Assembly (NCBI GenBank): GCA_020353515.1
Contig: CP070695.1
Span: forward strand, 4,325,589-4,389,588
Direction of reading: 5' to 3'
Source: Candidatus Heimdallarchaeota archaeon
GTDB lineage: Archaea > Asgardarchaeota > Heimdallarchaeia > Hodarchaeales > Hodarchaeaceae
Length of the DNA: 64,000 nt
The notes beneath the pieces were generated by a model that did not search any database, was not told the origin of the DNA, and saw only the letters and a list, made by a program, of their open reading frames with translations. Each line of letters starts with the position of its first letter. Position 1 is the first letter of the stretch. Below, piece by piece: positions 54,014 to 63,216 of this stretch. Made by a program: the position numbers and the translations under genes.

Positions 54014-56635
54014 TCAGGTTTTTTTCTTCCTGTGTTTGTAAACCAACATAGGTAGTACTATCAACAAAGAGAGGATGAATGAGAAACCCGGAGTCCCAAT
54101 TGATTCTGTTGGTTCAGTTTCAATAGTTGTTGTAGAGGTGGAAGCAGTTGTAGGTACCGTTGTAGTAGTTGGTGCTTCAAATGACACATCAGCTTCAAAA
54201 AACGGAACCCAACGGAGTCTTACATTTCCATCTGGGGACCATCCCATTAAGAGTGCCAGATCACAAGTGATGGTTTCTTGTGCTGTGATTGTACAGGAAA
54301 ATGATACAGTCTCTCCTGAATCAATTTCAAAATGTTTGTTAGGGATGGTATAAACTGTAGTATCCCATCTTTTCTTACCTGCCCATGGTTCCGTAGGATA
54401 AAATTCACCGCCAACCCAGGTACTTTCCACTTCAACAGGATCTCCATTGATTTTAAAGTTACTAGCACTGAGATTAGTAGTATTGAAATAAAGTTTAAAA
54501 TTCGGACTGGGCTGTGATACAATTTTAGCACTTTTTAACATGAATAGAGCAAAGTTATTCTCCGCTCGTTGGAGGGTATGTGTTTCAGTGCCAAGTTTGA
54601 ACAGTTTAGGTTTTCCATTTTCTAAGTTGTAGGTTTCAAGTCTACGTGTGTCATCAGGTGGGCCTTCAAAAATCGCATACGCATGAACTCCATCAACGAC
54701 TGCATCCCAAGGTCTGGTAGCATTCGGAGACCACATAACATCAAAAGTATCAGTCTTGTCCCCATCACCATTCAAATCGAGATCTACGATACTTTCGTCA
54801 AGGATTCCAACACCATCAACTAGTGGCATCTGATAAGCCAGCTTTCCCCAATCCATTGTCATTGTACCAGCTGTTGCTGGAGCACCATCGTTTCGAACTG
54901 TTGTCGTGAATTGATAAACCCCTGGTTCAGTTGACGCGAGAGAGGAACTAACATGACTGAAATCAGGAAGAGTAAATGTCACTTCTTCAATGATAGGTAT
55001 CCAATGGTACCTGGTGTTCCCATCAGGGGACCAATTCAGAAGGAGATAGAAATCACTAGTTACTGCTTCGTGAGCTATAAATGTGCAAGAAAATGTCACT
55101 TCCTCATCTTGATCAATTATTAAATCACTATTTGGAACAATGTACACCTTATCATTCCATGGAATTTCTTCCCAATACGGGTACCATAATTGGTCCCAGG
55201 TGTGGTTTATTCTGACAGGTTCGTCGTTTATTTCAAAGTCAATTGCTCTTAAACTTGAAAACGAGCCCTCGTGTTCGAATACTAGCTCAAAGTTTGTATT
55301 TGGGTGGTGTAAGATGTCGGCATCACATAATCCAAAAACAGCAAAATCATTGTCCGCAGAAAGAAGCGAATGCGTTTCACTCCCTAACTTAAACAACTTT
55401 GGGTCCTCGTTGATATAATAAGTTCGCAGCTCTCTTCGATCTTCAGGGGGCCCCTCCCAAAACGAATAGGCGTGAATATCTTGAACTCCATCGTTGACTA
55501 CAGCATCCCAATTACGAGTATCATTATGGAACCAGGTAACGTCAAAAAAATCTAGTGTATCGCCATCACCATTCAGATCTTGACCAACATCGTTCTCTAC
55601 AAGAGTTCCAGTACCATCATCAAGCGGTAAATCGTAAATGATTTTTTCCCAAGAAATTGGTACATCCCCAGCTGTAGCCTGAGTACCGATGTTTTTAACT
55701 GTGGCTTTGAATTCTTTTACACCTGTATCGACATCCAATATATCGAGATAGGTACCAATGAAGTAAGGCCGATTAATCGCTTCAAATGATACATCTACTT
55801 GGTCAAAGGGCACCCATCGATATCTAATATTCCCATCTGGGGACCAGTTTGTCAGAAGTGCGACTTCACAAGTGGTAGTTTCCCTAGCTACGATCGTACA
55901 AGAGAATTCCATCTGTTCATCTGTTCCAAATTCTGTTGCTTGATTGGGAACGACATAAGCTGTATACGGACGTTCTATCCCAGCCCAAAATTCCACTCCT
56001 GTTTGGGTGTAGTTTATCTCAACATCTTCTCCATCAATTTTGAAGTCCACGAGACTGACATTAGAATATATTACTAGTTCTAAGTTTGGACTTGGATGTT
56101 TCAAAATCATGGCATCGAATCCAAAGAAGGCAGCACCATCCTCAGCGTAGTAAAGAGAATGTTTCTTATTCCCTAGCTGAAAGAGTTTTGACTCTCCATC
56201 AATATAATATGTTCTGTTGAATCCCCGATTTACAGGGTGGTCTGCGAGTGCGTAGACGTATACACCATCAATTTCAGCATCCCATGGCCTAAGAGTATTG
56301 TTCCACTCAACATTAAATGTATCATCTTTGTCATTATCGCCGTTGATATCGTAATCTGCAACACTTTCATCTAGAGTTCCAACTCCAGCAGTCAATGTTA
56401 ACTCATAACTGTATTTTTCCCATGAGATTGGAACAGTGCCTGTTATGGCTGGATCACCCGTGTTTTCGATAGTTGCTGTAAACTCATAGACACCTTGGTT
56501 CAATTGAGTCAAGGAAGAATCCACGAAAATGATATCTACTTCGTTGATTGCCTCTAATCTCTCAGGGAGAAGTTTAACGCTTCCCACATTTAAACTTAAG
56601 AAGATTAAAACGAAAAAAAGTAATAAACGCTTCAT
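54014..56635 (-). CDS. secreted three-repeat surface protein with Ca-loop-like motifs and membrane anchor
   Basis: An 873-residue protein. A signal peptide (about 1-20) is followed by three repeats of about 265 residues (about 32-285, 290-555, 560-820). Each repeat contains a TATIENTG-like opening and a DxNxDxDxxD loop (such as DLNGDGDTLDFF) that resembles calcium-binding loops. Each ends in a WSPDGNxRxRW block. A Thr-rich stalk and a PGF-CTERM-like tail (TPGFSFILSLL plus KHRKKKT) anchor it. It is probably a cell-surface adhesin or S-layer-associated protein. Transcription is toward the downstream end on the minus strand. Confidence 0.75.
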   Translation of the reverse strand: MKRLLLFFVLIFLSLNVGSVKLLPERLEAINEVDIIFVDSSLTQLNQGVYEFTATIENTGDPAITGTVPISWEKYSYELTLTAGVGTLDESVADYDINGDNDKDDTFNVEWNNTLRPWDAEIDGVYVYALADHPVNRGFNRTYYIDGESKLFQLGNKKHSLYYAEDGAAFFGFDAMILKHPSPNLELVIYSNVSLVDFKIDGEDVEINYTQTGVEFWAGIERPYTAYVVPNQATEFGTDEQMEFSCTIVARETTTCEVALLTNWSPDGNIRYRWVPFDQVDVSFEAINRPYFIGTYLDILDVDTGVKEFKATVKNIGTQATAGDVPISWEKIIYDLPLDDGTGTLVENDVGQDLNGDGDTLDFFDVTWFHNDTRNWDAVVNDGVQDIHAYSFWEGPPEDRRELRTYYINEDPKLFKLGSETHSLLSADNDFAVFGLCDADILHHPNTNFELVFEHEGSFSSLRAIDFEINDEPVRINHTWDQLWYPYWEEIPWNDKVYIVPNSDLIIDQDEEVTFSCTFIAHEAVTSDFYLLLNWSPDGNTRYHWIPIIEEVTFTLPDFSHVSSSLASTEPGVYQFTTTVRNDGAPATAGTMTMDWGKLAYQMPLVDGVGILDESIVDLDLNGDGDKTDTFDVMWSPNATRPWDAVVDGVHAYAIFEGPPDDTRRLETYNLENGKPKLFKLGTETHTLQRAENNFALFMLKSAKIVSQPSPNFKLYFNTTNLSASNFKINGDPVEVESTWVGGEFYPTEPWAGKKRWDTTVYTIPNKHFEIDSGETVSFSCTITAQETITCDLALLMGWSPDGNVRLRWVPFFEADVSFEAPTTTTVPTTASTSTTTIETEPTESIGTPGFSFILSLLIVLPMLVYKHRKKKT

Positions 56636-56777
56636 TTTTCATTTCTCCAGAAATCATTTCTCCCTGAAATAGATCCTTTTAAAGTTAAGTGAGTAGTTCA
56701 GATTTTTGTAGTATCTCCAGTTCCTCATATAATCTAATCAAATTGAACTTAATCGATAAAATTCCAACAATTGGCAT

Positions 56778-57044
56778 TTAAATTAGTTTCATAGAAGAAT
56801 CCTTCTTTAAGAATTTGTTTTTTCTTATAAGAATACAGATTAACACTCCTAGATAACAAAAAATAAACAGGATGGGGAGTATAATCAGATAAGGTTCAGT
56901 CCTCTCACCAAGAGTCAGAGGAAACACCAGGAATGTATAAAAAATACTTCTGGTCACTGGAAGCAAGTTTATAATTATAAGAACCAAGATCATGAAGATA
57001 ATTAAAAAATGGTAATGTAGTCCAAATTTTTGCAGTATCCCCAT
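56778..57044 (-). CDS. small two-TM membrane protein
   Basis: An 88-residue protein with two TM segments (about 11-33 and 48-72) and a Lys-rich C-terminus. ATG 57044 is preferred over the frame's first codon at 57143, which would overlap the receptor gene's 3' end. No motif. Small genes like this next to a receptor may be accessory. Confidence 0.45.
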   Translation of the reverse strand: MGILQKFGLHYHFLIIFMILVLIIINLLPVTRSIFYTFLVFPLTLGERTEPYLIILPILFIFCYLGVLICILIRKNKFLKKDSSMKLI

Positions 57045-57123
57045 TTGCTCATATTGACCGATTATTTCAAAATAAATGATGAAGTGGTGGTTTCTAGAAG
57101 AGTTAATAGATATAAAACAGATT

Positions 57124-59337
57124 CTAGCTAGACAATTGATCACTATCCTTTTCTCTCAACCTTCTAATGGATAACTCTAGCGCTCCTTTTAAAATTCGGA
57201 GAAAGGAAGCCCCCTTGGGTGTAATGATATAATTTCTAAAGCGGCCATCCTTAAGGACTTGAGGAGAAATAAAAGGTTCCAAATACTCTAATTCCATCAA
57301 GCGGTTTATTTCATAAGAAACAGTAGTGGGCGGGATATCCAAGGTTTTTGCTAATCTCATTGGGTTAGTTTCTTCAGGATACTGATAGGCAATCTCGATT
57401 AATGTTAAAACTGTTCTCCCTTTTAATCCTGAAGTTAAATCGCCTCTGATGTCAGAGGGAAAGTACTCAATCAATGTTGTCGGTTCTACAGCATCTAGTA
57501 AAGGAGTAACTTGGGGTTCTGAAATCATCCCCGATTGGATGTTTTCAAGGCCAATCATTACCTTTCCATAGATAGATTTTAAGAAATCGATTTGATCATT
57601 CTGAAAAAGCTCAATAATCGTTGTTGGAACTTTTAATCTTGAAGTGTATAGGAAGTAACTCATACCTACAAGTACTAGTAGAGCGATGAAACCAATAATC
57701 AATTGAGATAGTAATTCATCGTTGCCCTGAACTGGATTATTATTTATTCTGAATTCCCTCGAGATTTCTACAATAACATATCCCTCATCGCACTTTGCTT
57801 CTATCTTGAGTAAATAGTTGGAACCATCAGCCACTGTAGTTGTATCCCAGTTGAAGTGCGTGGCTGTTAAATTTGAGGCTAGGAGTATCCACTCCTCTCC
57901 CTGATCTGGCGAATAATAGATTTTGTATGTAATGTTATGCTGCAAGGAATCTAATGCTGCTGTCCAGGTAAGGGTGACGATACCAGTGAGAGGGGGTTGG
58001 GGAAGTAAGAGTTTCGGCTTGTACATCAAATGACTATGATCCAGTGCTAATGTGACAAGGGGATGTAAATCTTGATTCCCTGCTGCTCCTTTCAATAGAT
58101 AAGGTTCATCTACAATTCCATCCGCATTGTGATCAGGTGACACCCAGTCGTTCCAGTAATTAAAGGCAAAGATATTGCTTAATCCGCCATCCTTGGCTTG
58201 ATATCCAGAAACATAATTATCTGTAAAGTTATTAAATGTAAAAATATTGTAATGCGTGTTCCCTTCAATTCTTATGCCTTCCATATTATTTTCACAGAAT
58301 ACATTCTCAGTAAAGGTATTGAAGTCCGAATCAAAGAGAATAGCACCCACTATTCCATTTTTAAGCATCTTATTTGTCGTAAATGTGTTATTATGGGAAG
58401 TGAGTTCTAAATCCACTCCCAAATTGAAATTCTCTCGTGCAGTATTATTCCAAAATGAATTATCTGTTGAGTAATACAGACTAATTCCTCCCATATTGTT
58501 AAACACATGATTGGACGAAACATTGTTCTGAGAGGACACCCACAAAGAAATCCCCAATACGGTATTGGAAATGGTGTTATTCTCGATCACATTCCCTGAG
58601 GTGTAGATGAGGTCGATCCCATTCCCTTCACTCCCATAAATTGTGTTCTTAGAAATTAAATTGGAATGCGATTGCTCAAGCTGTATTCCCGAGCCAGTAT
58701 TATTGTAGATGATATTCCCAACTACTGTAGTATTGAATGTGTCAGTATTTAGCCAAATGGCCATCTCATTATTTTCATAAACACTATTATTGATAATACG
58801 ATTATGCTGTCCCCTAATGTTCATGCCCATCTGATTACCAAAAATAGAATTATTGATAATTAAATTATGTGAGGATGAAAATTCGAAAATGATTCCTCCA
58901 TCTACAGCAGCATTATTGCAAATGATGTTATTCTCAATCGTCCCATGTTGAACACTAGAGAGATGAACGCCTTCAGTTGGAGCGTGTGACCCATTAAGCA
59001 GATTATTTCGAATGATGAAGTAGAAGATAGTGTCACTGATAGAGATTAGTGGCCCTTCTGTAGCTGTAATAGTGTATCCTTCAATAATAATTGGATTCAC
59101 TATTGTCCCCTCTCCAGGCCAATTCTCTGCAGTCGCTTGAGTTATAAAATCCTCGTCACCCTGGATTATAATAGGTGCGTGCGTAGCATATATGGAATTT
59201 CTGGGGGGTTCTTGTAAAAGGTATGATTTGCTTGCAGGAAGATTAAGTGGATTAATGGATTGATCCACATGATTTACAATCCAAACAAATGATACTAACA
59301 AGAGAAAAACGAGGAGTAATGATCGTAAGCCGTTCAT
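57124..59337 (-). CDS. transmembrane regulator: NosD-like beta-helix sensor, TM, cytoplasmic winged helix
   Basis: A 737-residue protein. A signal peptide (about 1-20) leads to a right-handed beta-helix of NosD/CASH type (about 85-395, many N-N-I/V-x-x-N-x-I-x-x-N repeats). An Ig/fibronectin-like domain (about 425-530) and one TM (about 548-568) follow. The C-terminal 90 residues form an ArsR/MarR-like winged helix (LDIPPTTVSYEINRLMELEYLEPFI; here cited as PPTTVSYEINRLMEL). The order implies that outside binding of a polysaccharide or surface polymer controls transcription directly. It lies beside the three-repeat surface protein, a likely target. Confidence 0.8.
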   Translation of the reverse strand: MNGLRSLLLVFLLLVSFVWIVNHVDQSINPLNLPASKSYLLQEPPRNSIYATHAPIIIQGDEDFITQATAENWPGEGTIVNPIIIEGYTITATEGPLISISDTIFYFIIRNNLLNGSHAPTEGVHLSSVQHGTIENNIICNNAAVDGGIIFEFSSSHNLIINNSIFGNQMGMNIRGQHNRIINNSVYENNEMAIWLNTDTFNTTVVGNIIYNNTGSGIQLEQSHSNLISKNTIYGSEGNGIDLIYTSGNVIENNTISNTVLGISLWVSSQNNVSSNHVFNNMGGISLYYSTDNSFWNNTARENFNLGVDLELTSHNNTFTTNKMLKNGIVGAILFDSDFNTFTENVFCENNMEGIRIEGNTHYNIFTFNNFTDNYVSGYQAKDGGLSNIFAFNYWNDWVSPDHNADGIVDEPYLLKGAAGNQDLHPLVTLALDHSHLMYKPKLLLPQPPLTGIVTLTWTAALDSLQHNITYKIYYSPDQGEEWILLASNLTATHFNWDTTTVADGSNYLLKIEAKCDEGYVIVEISREFRINNNPVQGNDELLSQLIIGFIALLVLVGMSYFLYTSRLKVPTTIIELFQNDQIDFLKSIYGKVMIGLENIQSGMISEPQVTPLLDAVEPTTLIEYFPSDIRGDLTSGLKGRTVLTLIEIAYQYPEETNPMRLAKTLDIPPTTVSYEINRLMELEYLEPFISPQVLKDGRFRNYIITPKGASFLRILKGALELSIRRLREKDSDQLSS

Positions 59338-59487
59338 TGGAACAATAAAGGAAAATTCTTTAATTGATATTTAAAGGTAATGAAAGTCAGAATAAATTAA
59401 TACTAAATTTCTTCAGGATTACGAAAAATCATTATTTTCAAAGAGGTCTTCTGGTTAAAAGTCATACACTTCTCAAAGGTTTTTGCA

Positions 59488-60429
59488 ATGTTTTACGAGG
59501 AAGATAATCCACCAGATATCTCTATATCGGAGGTAATGAGATCAATTGAGATTTTGTTCCCAAATATCAAGGAACAAGAAATCAAATTTCATTATCATGG
59601 AAGCTATAATGTATTCGAGATTAAAGGGGAGTATATCTTTCGATTTCCTGATAAATCATTCTTTGGTGAGAGAGGCTTTGAGCTAATCCAACGAGAAGTA
59701 CAACTTCTGGATTTAATCCGTAATAAGATTTCTCTACAAATACCTAAACCAATCTACCTATCTACTGATCCAAATAATCCCTTTGTGGGGTATGAAAAAA
59801 TACATGGCATTTCGCTCTCAAGATGTTTCGACAGAACCACTAAAGCTGATCAAAAGAGCATTGCTATCCAGCTTGGAGGATTTCTTTCAGAACTTCACTC
59901 CTCTAAAATATATCAAAAATTTTGTACAACTTGGAAGAGTGAGCTGGAGTTTAATCCCTCTCGGTATCAATCGTATTGGCAAGATTACTTTCAAAGTGTT
60001 CAAGACAAGGTTTACCCCCTGTTGAATTCGAGACAAAAAAAATGGGTCACGAAAATCTTTCAGGCATTTTTGGAGGAAAAAAAGAATTTTGAGTTTATTC
60101 CGCGTGTCATTCACGGGGATTTTGATACTTCAAATGTCATTGTTGATCCAACATCATTTAAAGTCACAGGTATAATAGATTTTGAAGAAACAGGGGTTTA
60201 TGATCCAGCAGGAGACTTTATATTTTTTGATGAAGGTGAATTCTTTCTAAATCACTTGTTAGCTAATTATAACGGAATCAAGGATTGTCAATTGAAAGAT
60301 AGGATGAAATTCCTGTATTGTCGTGCTGGTTTGATTTATGTTCTTACTGGTTTAGACTATAATATTCCTAAGATGGTTGAATATGGACTCTATCTAATAA
60401 GAGAACGAATGAAAAGGTTTCCCGAATAA
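59488..60429 (+). CDS. aminoglycoside phosphotransferase (APH)-family kinase
   Basis: A 313-residue APH/ChoK-like kinase. FRFPDKSFFGERGF is the nucleotide-binding lobe, HGDFDTSNVIVD (catalytic Asp near 211) is the Brenner motif and IIDFEETGVYDPAGDF (DFG-like) the metal loop. The substrate is unknown; such archaeal kinases phosphorylate small alcohols or sugars. Convergent with the class II amidotransferase 3 bases away. Confidence 0.85.
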   Translation: MFYEEDNPPDISISEVMRSIEILFPNIKEQEIKFHYHGSYNVFEIKGEYIFRFPDKSFFGERGFELIQREVQLLDLIRNKISLQIPKPIYLSTDPNNPFVGYEKIHGISLSRCFDRTTKADQKSIAIQLGGFLSELHSSKIYQKFCTTWKSELEFNPSRYQSYWQDYFQSVQDKVYPLLNSRQKKWVTKIFQAFLEEKKNFEFIPRVIHGDFDTSNVIVDPTSFKVTGIIDFEETGVYDPAGDFIFFDEGEFFLNHLLANYNGIKDCQLKDRMKFLYCRAGLIYVLTGLDYNIPKMVEYGLYLIRERMKRFPE

Positions 60430-60432
60430 GAT

Positions 60433-61326
60433 TTATTTGAATTTGCAGAAAATTTCTCCCTCAGAAGTAAGCTGAACAAGAGATTTGTTCTCTATTGGAT
60501 CTAATTGCCACTTAGAAACGTTGTGCTTGTTTTTATAATTATCAACAACTGTAGAGGAGCATATTACTCGAAAATTATTGTAATTTCCAATGAATAACCG
60601 ATAATAGGGCATATAAGCGTTTGATCTATCACTTAAGGCAGAACAAATGATTAGTTGGGGTTGATCATCATTAACCTCTGCCATTATAAGCTGCATTTGA
60701 TAGTTTGTGTTTTCCTCTTGATGTTTATCGATTAGCTCCTGTAAAATTGGTATCCAAAAATCCTCTATGTGGTTAGTAGAAGATTCTTCTAATAACCTTT
60801 GTTTGATATACCAGCTTAAGAGTTGAGTATCAGAAACTTGATTAGATGGCTGGGATGAGGTATCTAACAGCTCGTAAAGAATGTCAGAATTTAGAGTTCC
60901 ATTATGACTCAGAAAGATCTTCCTCAAATTCGTATCCTCATGAATCAACAATGGTTGTACCTGTTGAAACGTCACCGGCATACTAACACTTGCTCTTCTT
61001 GCATGAGCTAATAAGATTTGATTTGTAGATTTAAGAAAGGGAGAATTTATGATTGATTGAGTTAGACTATTTTTTTTATAAGAGAAAGCAGGCTTTAAGT
61101 CTTGATTTTTGTGTTCCCATTTAATTTTACCATTGTGATCAGTACCAAGGGTTACAACGCCCCATCCATCTTTATGAACACAATTCCTTATTGGAACACC
61201 ATAGACTTGGTTTAGATAATGATCGTTCTTAGTAGATTTTAACCAGGCAATAAACCAATCTCTCAGTAGATGTCTATAGGTTTTTTTCTGATCATGGTTT
61301 ACCCATAGACCCAATAACCGACACAT
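60433..61326 (-). CDS. class II glutamine amidotransferase-like protein
   Basis: A 297-residue class II (Ntn-type) amidotransferase. MCRLLGLW gives the catalytic Cys2, exposed on Met removal. DGWGVV, LLAHARRASV and the glutaminase SHNGTL follow. This is the YafJ/EgtC-like class, which hydrolyses gamma-glutamyl amide bonds. It lies next to GGCT and GCS2, so gamma-glutamyl peptides are the likely substrate. Confidence 0.88.
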   Translation of the reverse strand: MCRLLGLWVNHDQKKTYRHLLRDWFIAWLKSTKNDHYLNQVYGVPIRNCVHKDGWGVVTLGTDHNGKIKWEHKNQDLKPAFSYKKNSLTQSIINSPFLKSTNQILLAHARRASVSMPVTFQQVQPLLIHEDTNLRKIFLSHNGTLNSDILYELLDTSSQPSNQVSDTQLLSWYIKQRLLEESSTNHIEDFWIPILQELIDKHQEENTNYQMQLIMAEVNDDQPQLIICSALSDRSNAYMPYYRLFIGNYNNFRVICSSTVVDNYKNKHNVSKWQLDPIENKSLVQLTSEGEIFCKFK

Positions 61327-61329
61327 TGT

Positions 61330-61692
61330 TTATTTCTCGCTATACTGTTCAATCAGGCTTCTTGAGGGGTAGTAGGTAAAGGTGCTAAATTGCATTCCGT
61401 TAGGAATTGTCTTTACTTCTACAAGAATCCGGTGATATAAGGAACCCTCCCCTTCAATTAAGTCAATTTCTGTCCAATGAGCTTGGGTTAGCTGGAAGTA
61501 AATCTCTCCTGTAACATTTGATCCCTTATCTTGGACTATGAATGGAAATCCCAGTTCTGGAGGAGTAACTTTTCGATACCCAGGTAATATAGCCTTTTTG
61601 AATTCCAATCCACTTAGGAGAAAATTTCGACTTTGGCCAGATTGTAATGTCCCATAGGTAAATAATCGGTCACAATTTTGATTATCAATCAT
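61330..61692 (-). CDS. gamma-glutamylcyclotransferase (GGCT)-like protein
   Basis: A 120-residue BtrG/GGCT-like protein. FTYGTLQSGQSRN is the family loop near residue 11 and LIEGEGSLYHRILVEV holds the acidic catalytic pair. It turns gamma-glutamyl amino acids into 5-oxoproline plus the free amino acid. It lies 3 bases from the amidotransferase and 39 from the GCS2 gene, so the three form an operon. Confidence 0.88.
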   Translation of the reverse strand: MIDNQNCDRLFTYGTLQSGQSRNFLLSGLEFKKAILPGYRKVTPPELGFPFIVQDKGSNVTGEIYFQLTQAHWTEIDLIEGEGSLYHRILVEVKTIPNGMQFSTFTYYPSRSLIEQYSEK

Positions 61693-61731
61693 TAGGAAAT
61701 AAGGTCTCCCTTTAAAAAGTCATCTTCATTG

Positions 61732-63171
61732 TTAAAATCCAAAGCCACCAAAAAGACTTCGTGAAAGATAATCTGATCTACTTAAGGCAACCAAAATACG
61801 GTCTTTATTATCTAATGGGATTTTAATTCCTTGAACATCAAGTGTATTAGTTATTTTAATTCCTTGAAAGTTAGTAACAATATTTTCTTCCTCTTGATAA
61901 GTGAGCTTGTAATCTACGGATAATTTTCCTTGAACCTGAGTTCCACGAGAAACACCATATTTTCTCCCTCGCGAACCAGTGATTGTTCGGGATTTGTTTA
62001 ATTGGACTACGGCATAAACCTTTCCCTGTTGCCGAAGTTCTTCAATTTTTCGGGTGGCAAATTCTACTTCCAATTCACCTTGTCGGTAGTCAGTTCTAAT
62101 CTTTGGAAGTCTTTTTATCTTAACTCCAAGCATTTCTTGATATTTCTCCGTTTCTTTTATCCAATGAGTAATACTTTCCTGTAACGAAAGTTCTCTACCA
62201 TTACGTAAGAAATGGGCATTAACACCATTGAAAATCGCACGTTCAACGTTAGCTATGTGATTAGGGTCAGGGATGATTTCTCCTGTTGTATAGAGGTAAA
62301 TCGCATGTAATGCTGAAACACAACACAGATACACAAGATCCAGGAGATAGTCAAGATCTTGTTGAACATCAAAAATTCTCACTTCAACCCGATTAGTTGT
62401 TAACGAGGAATCCTCATCCTCACCTATATTTGTTAATGGTCCTCTAGGTGTAATATCTACAAGCCTCTCACCTCTAGGATTAGTTATGACCTTTTTCACG
62501 CTCTCGCCTGCTATACGTAAGGTGTATCGCATTCTACCATAGTACTGCATGGGAATTAAGGCAGCATTTCGTTTTGGAATCTGAATTTGAGATGAACCAT
62601 TTGGTTTGAGAACGGTGGAATTGCTTATTCTATTACTAGCTATATTCGTCTGAGATCCTTGAAGTATTGGAGTGTTTGCAGATAGTGCAATCAATTCAGG
62701 AAGATAATTCCAAAGATAGTTATGGACTGCAGCTAGCTCTTCAGCATTCATGAATCCCCCTATTTGGGCAGAAACATTGATATGGGTTCCACTCATTGGA
62801 TGAGGATCGCTCTGTATAGGATGCATACTTTGAGAGAATATTCGATACCCTAATTGCGTTGCCGCATCAGAAAGGAGTTTTCTACCGGCTTTCATTGCTT
62901 CAGCAATATCTTTAGGTGGAAGTGGTAGAGTGACATATTCAATCTGACTTGGTGATGGCTCTGCATCCAATCCTCGAATCTTTAGCTGAAGAAAATCTAA
63001 CCGGTTAGAATCCTGTTCTAGAATCTCTGCAGCTCTCACCATCAATTCATCTGCAGCATTTACTAATGTCCCATCTTGATTTATAATTAGAAACTCTTCT
63101 TCAATCCCGCAGAGAACATTATAATTCTGGCATGGGTCTTCGGAGATTTCCTTTTTTTTTCTCTGAAGCAT
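61732..63171 (-). CDS. GCS2-type glutamate-cysteine ligase family protein
   Basis: A 479-residue protein with the GCS2/YbdK carboxylate-amine ligase domain: LCGIEEEFLI, RGLDAEPSPSQIEYVT, MSGTHINVSAQ (metal ligand region) and NRVEVRIFD. It couples glutamate (gamma-carboxyl) to an amine, typically cysteine, with ATP. The C-terminal 90 residues (after about 390, a beta-rich GSRGRKYGVS... block) are beyond the usual domain. It could make gamma-glutamylcysteine, an archaeal low-molecular-weight thiol. Confidence 0.87.
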   Translation of the reverse strand: MLQRKKKEISEDPCQNYNVLCGIEEEFLIINQDGTLVNAADELMVRAAEILEQDSNRLDFLQLKIRGLDAEPSPSQIEYVTLPLPPKDIAEAMKAGRKLLSDAATQLGYRIFSQSMHPIQSDPHPMSGTHINVSAQIGGFMNAEELAAVHNYLWNYLPELIALSANTPILQGSQTNIASNRISNSTVLKPNGSSQIQIPKRNAALIPMQYYGRMRYTLRIAGESVKKVITNPRGERLVDITPRGPLTNIGEDEDSSLTTNRVEVRIFDVQQDLDYLLDLVYLCCVSALHAIYLYTTGEIIPDPNHIANVERAIFNGVNAHFLRNGRELSLQESITHWIKETEKYQEMLGVKIKRLPKIRTDYRQGELEVEFATRKIEELRQQGKVYAVVQLNKSRTITGSRGRKYGVSRGTQVQGKLSVDYKLTYQEEENIVTNFQGIKITNTLDVQGIKIPLDNKDRILVALSRSDYLSRSLFGGFGF

Positions 63172-63216
63172 GAAACATCACATTTGACTAAAGATATTCA
63201 GTGTGGTACTAATATT

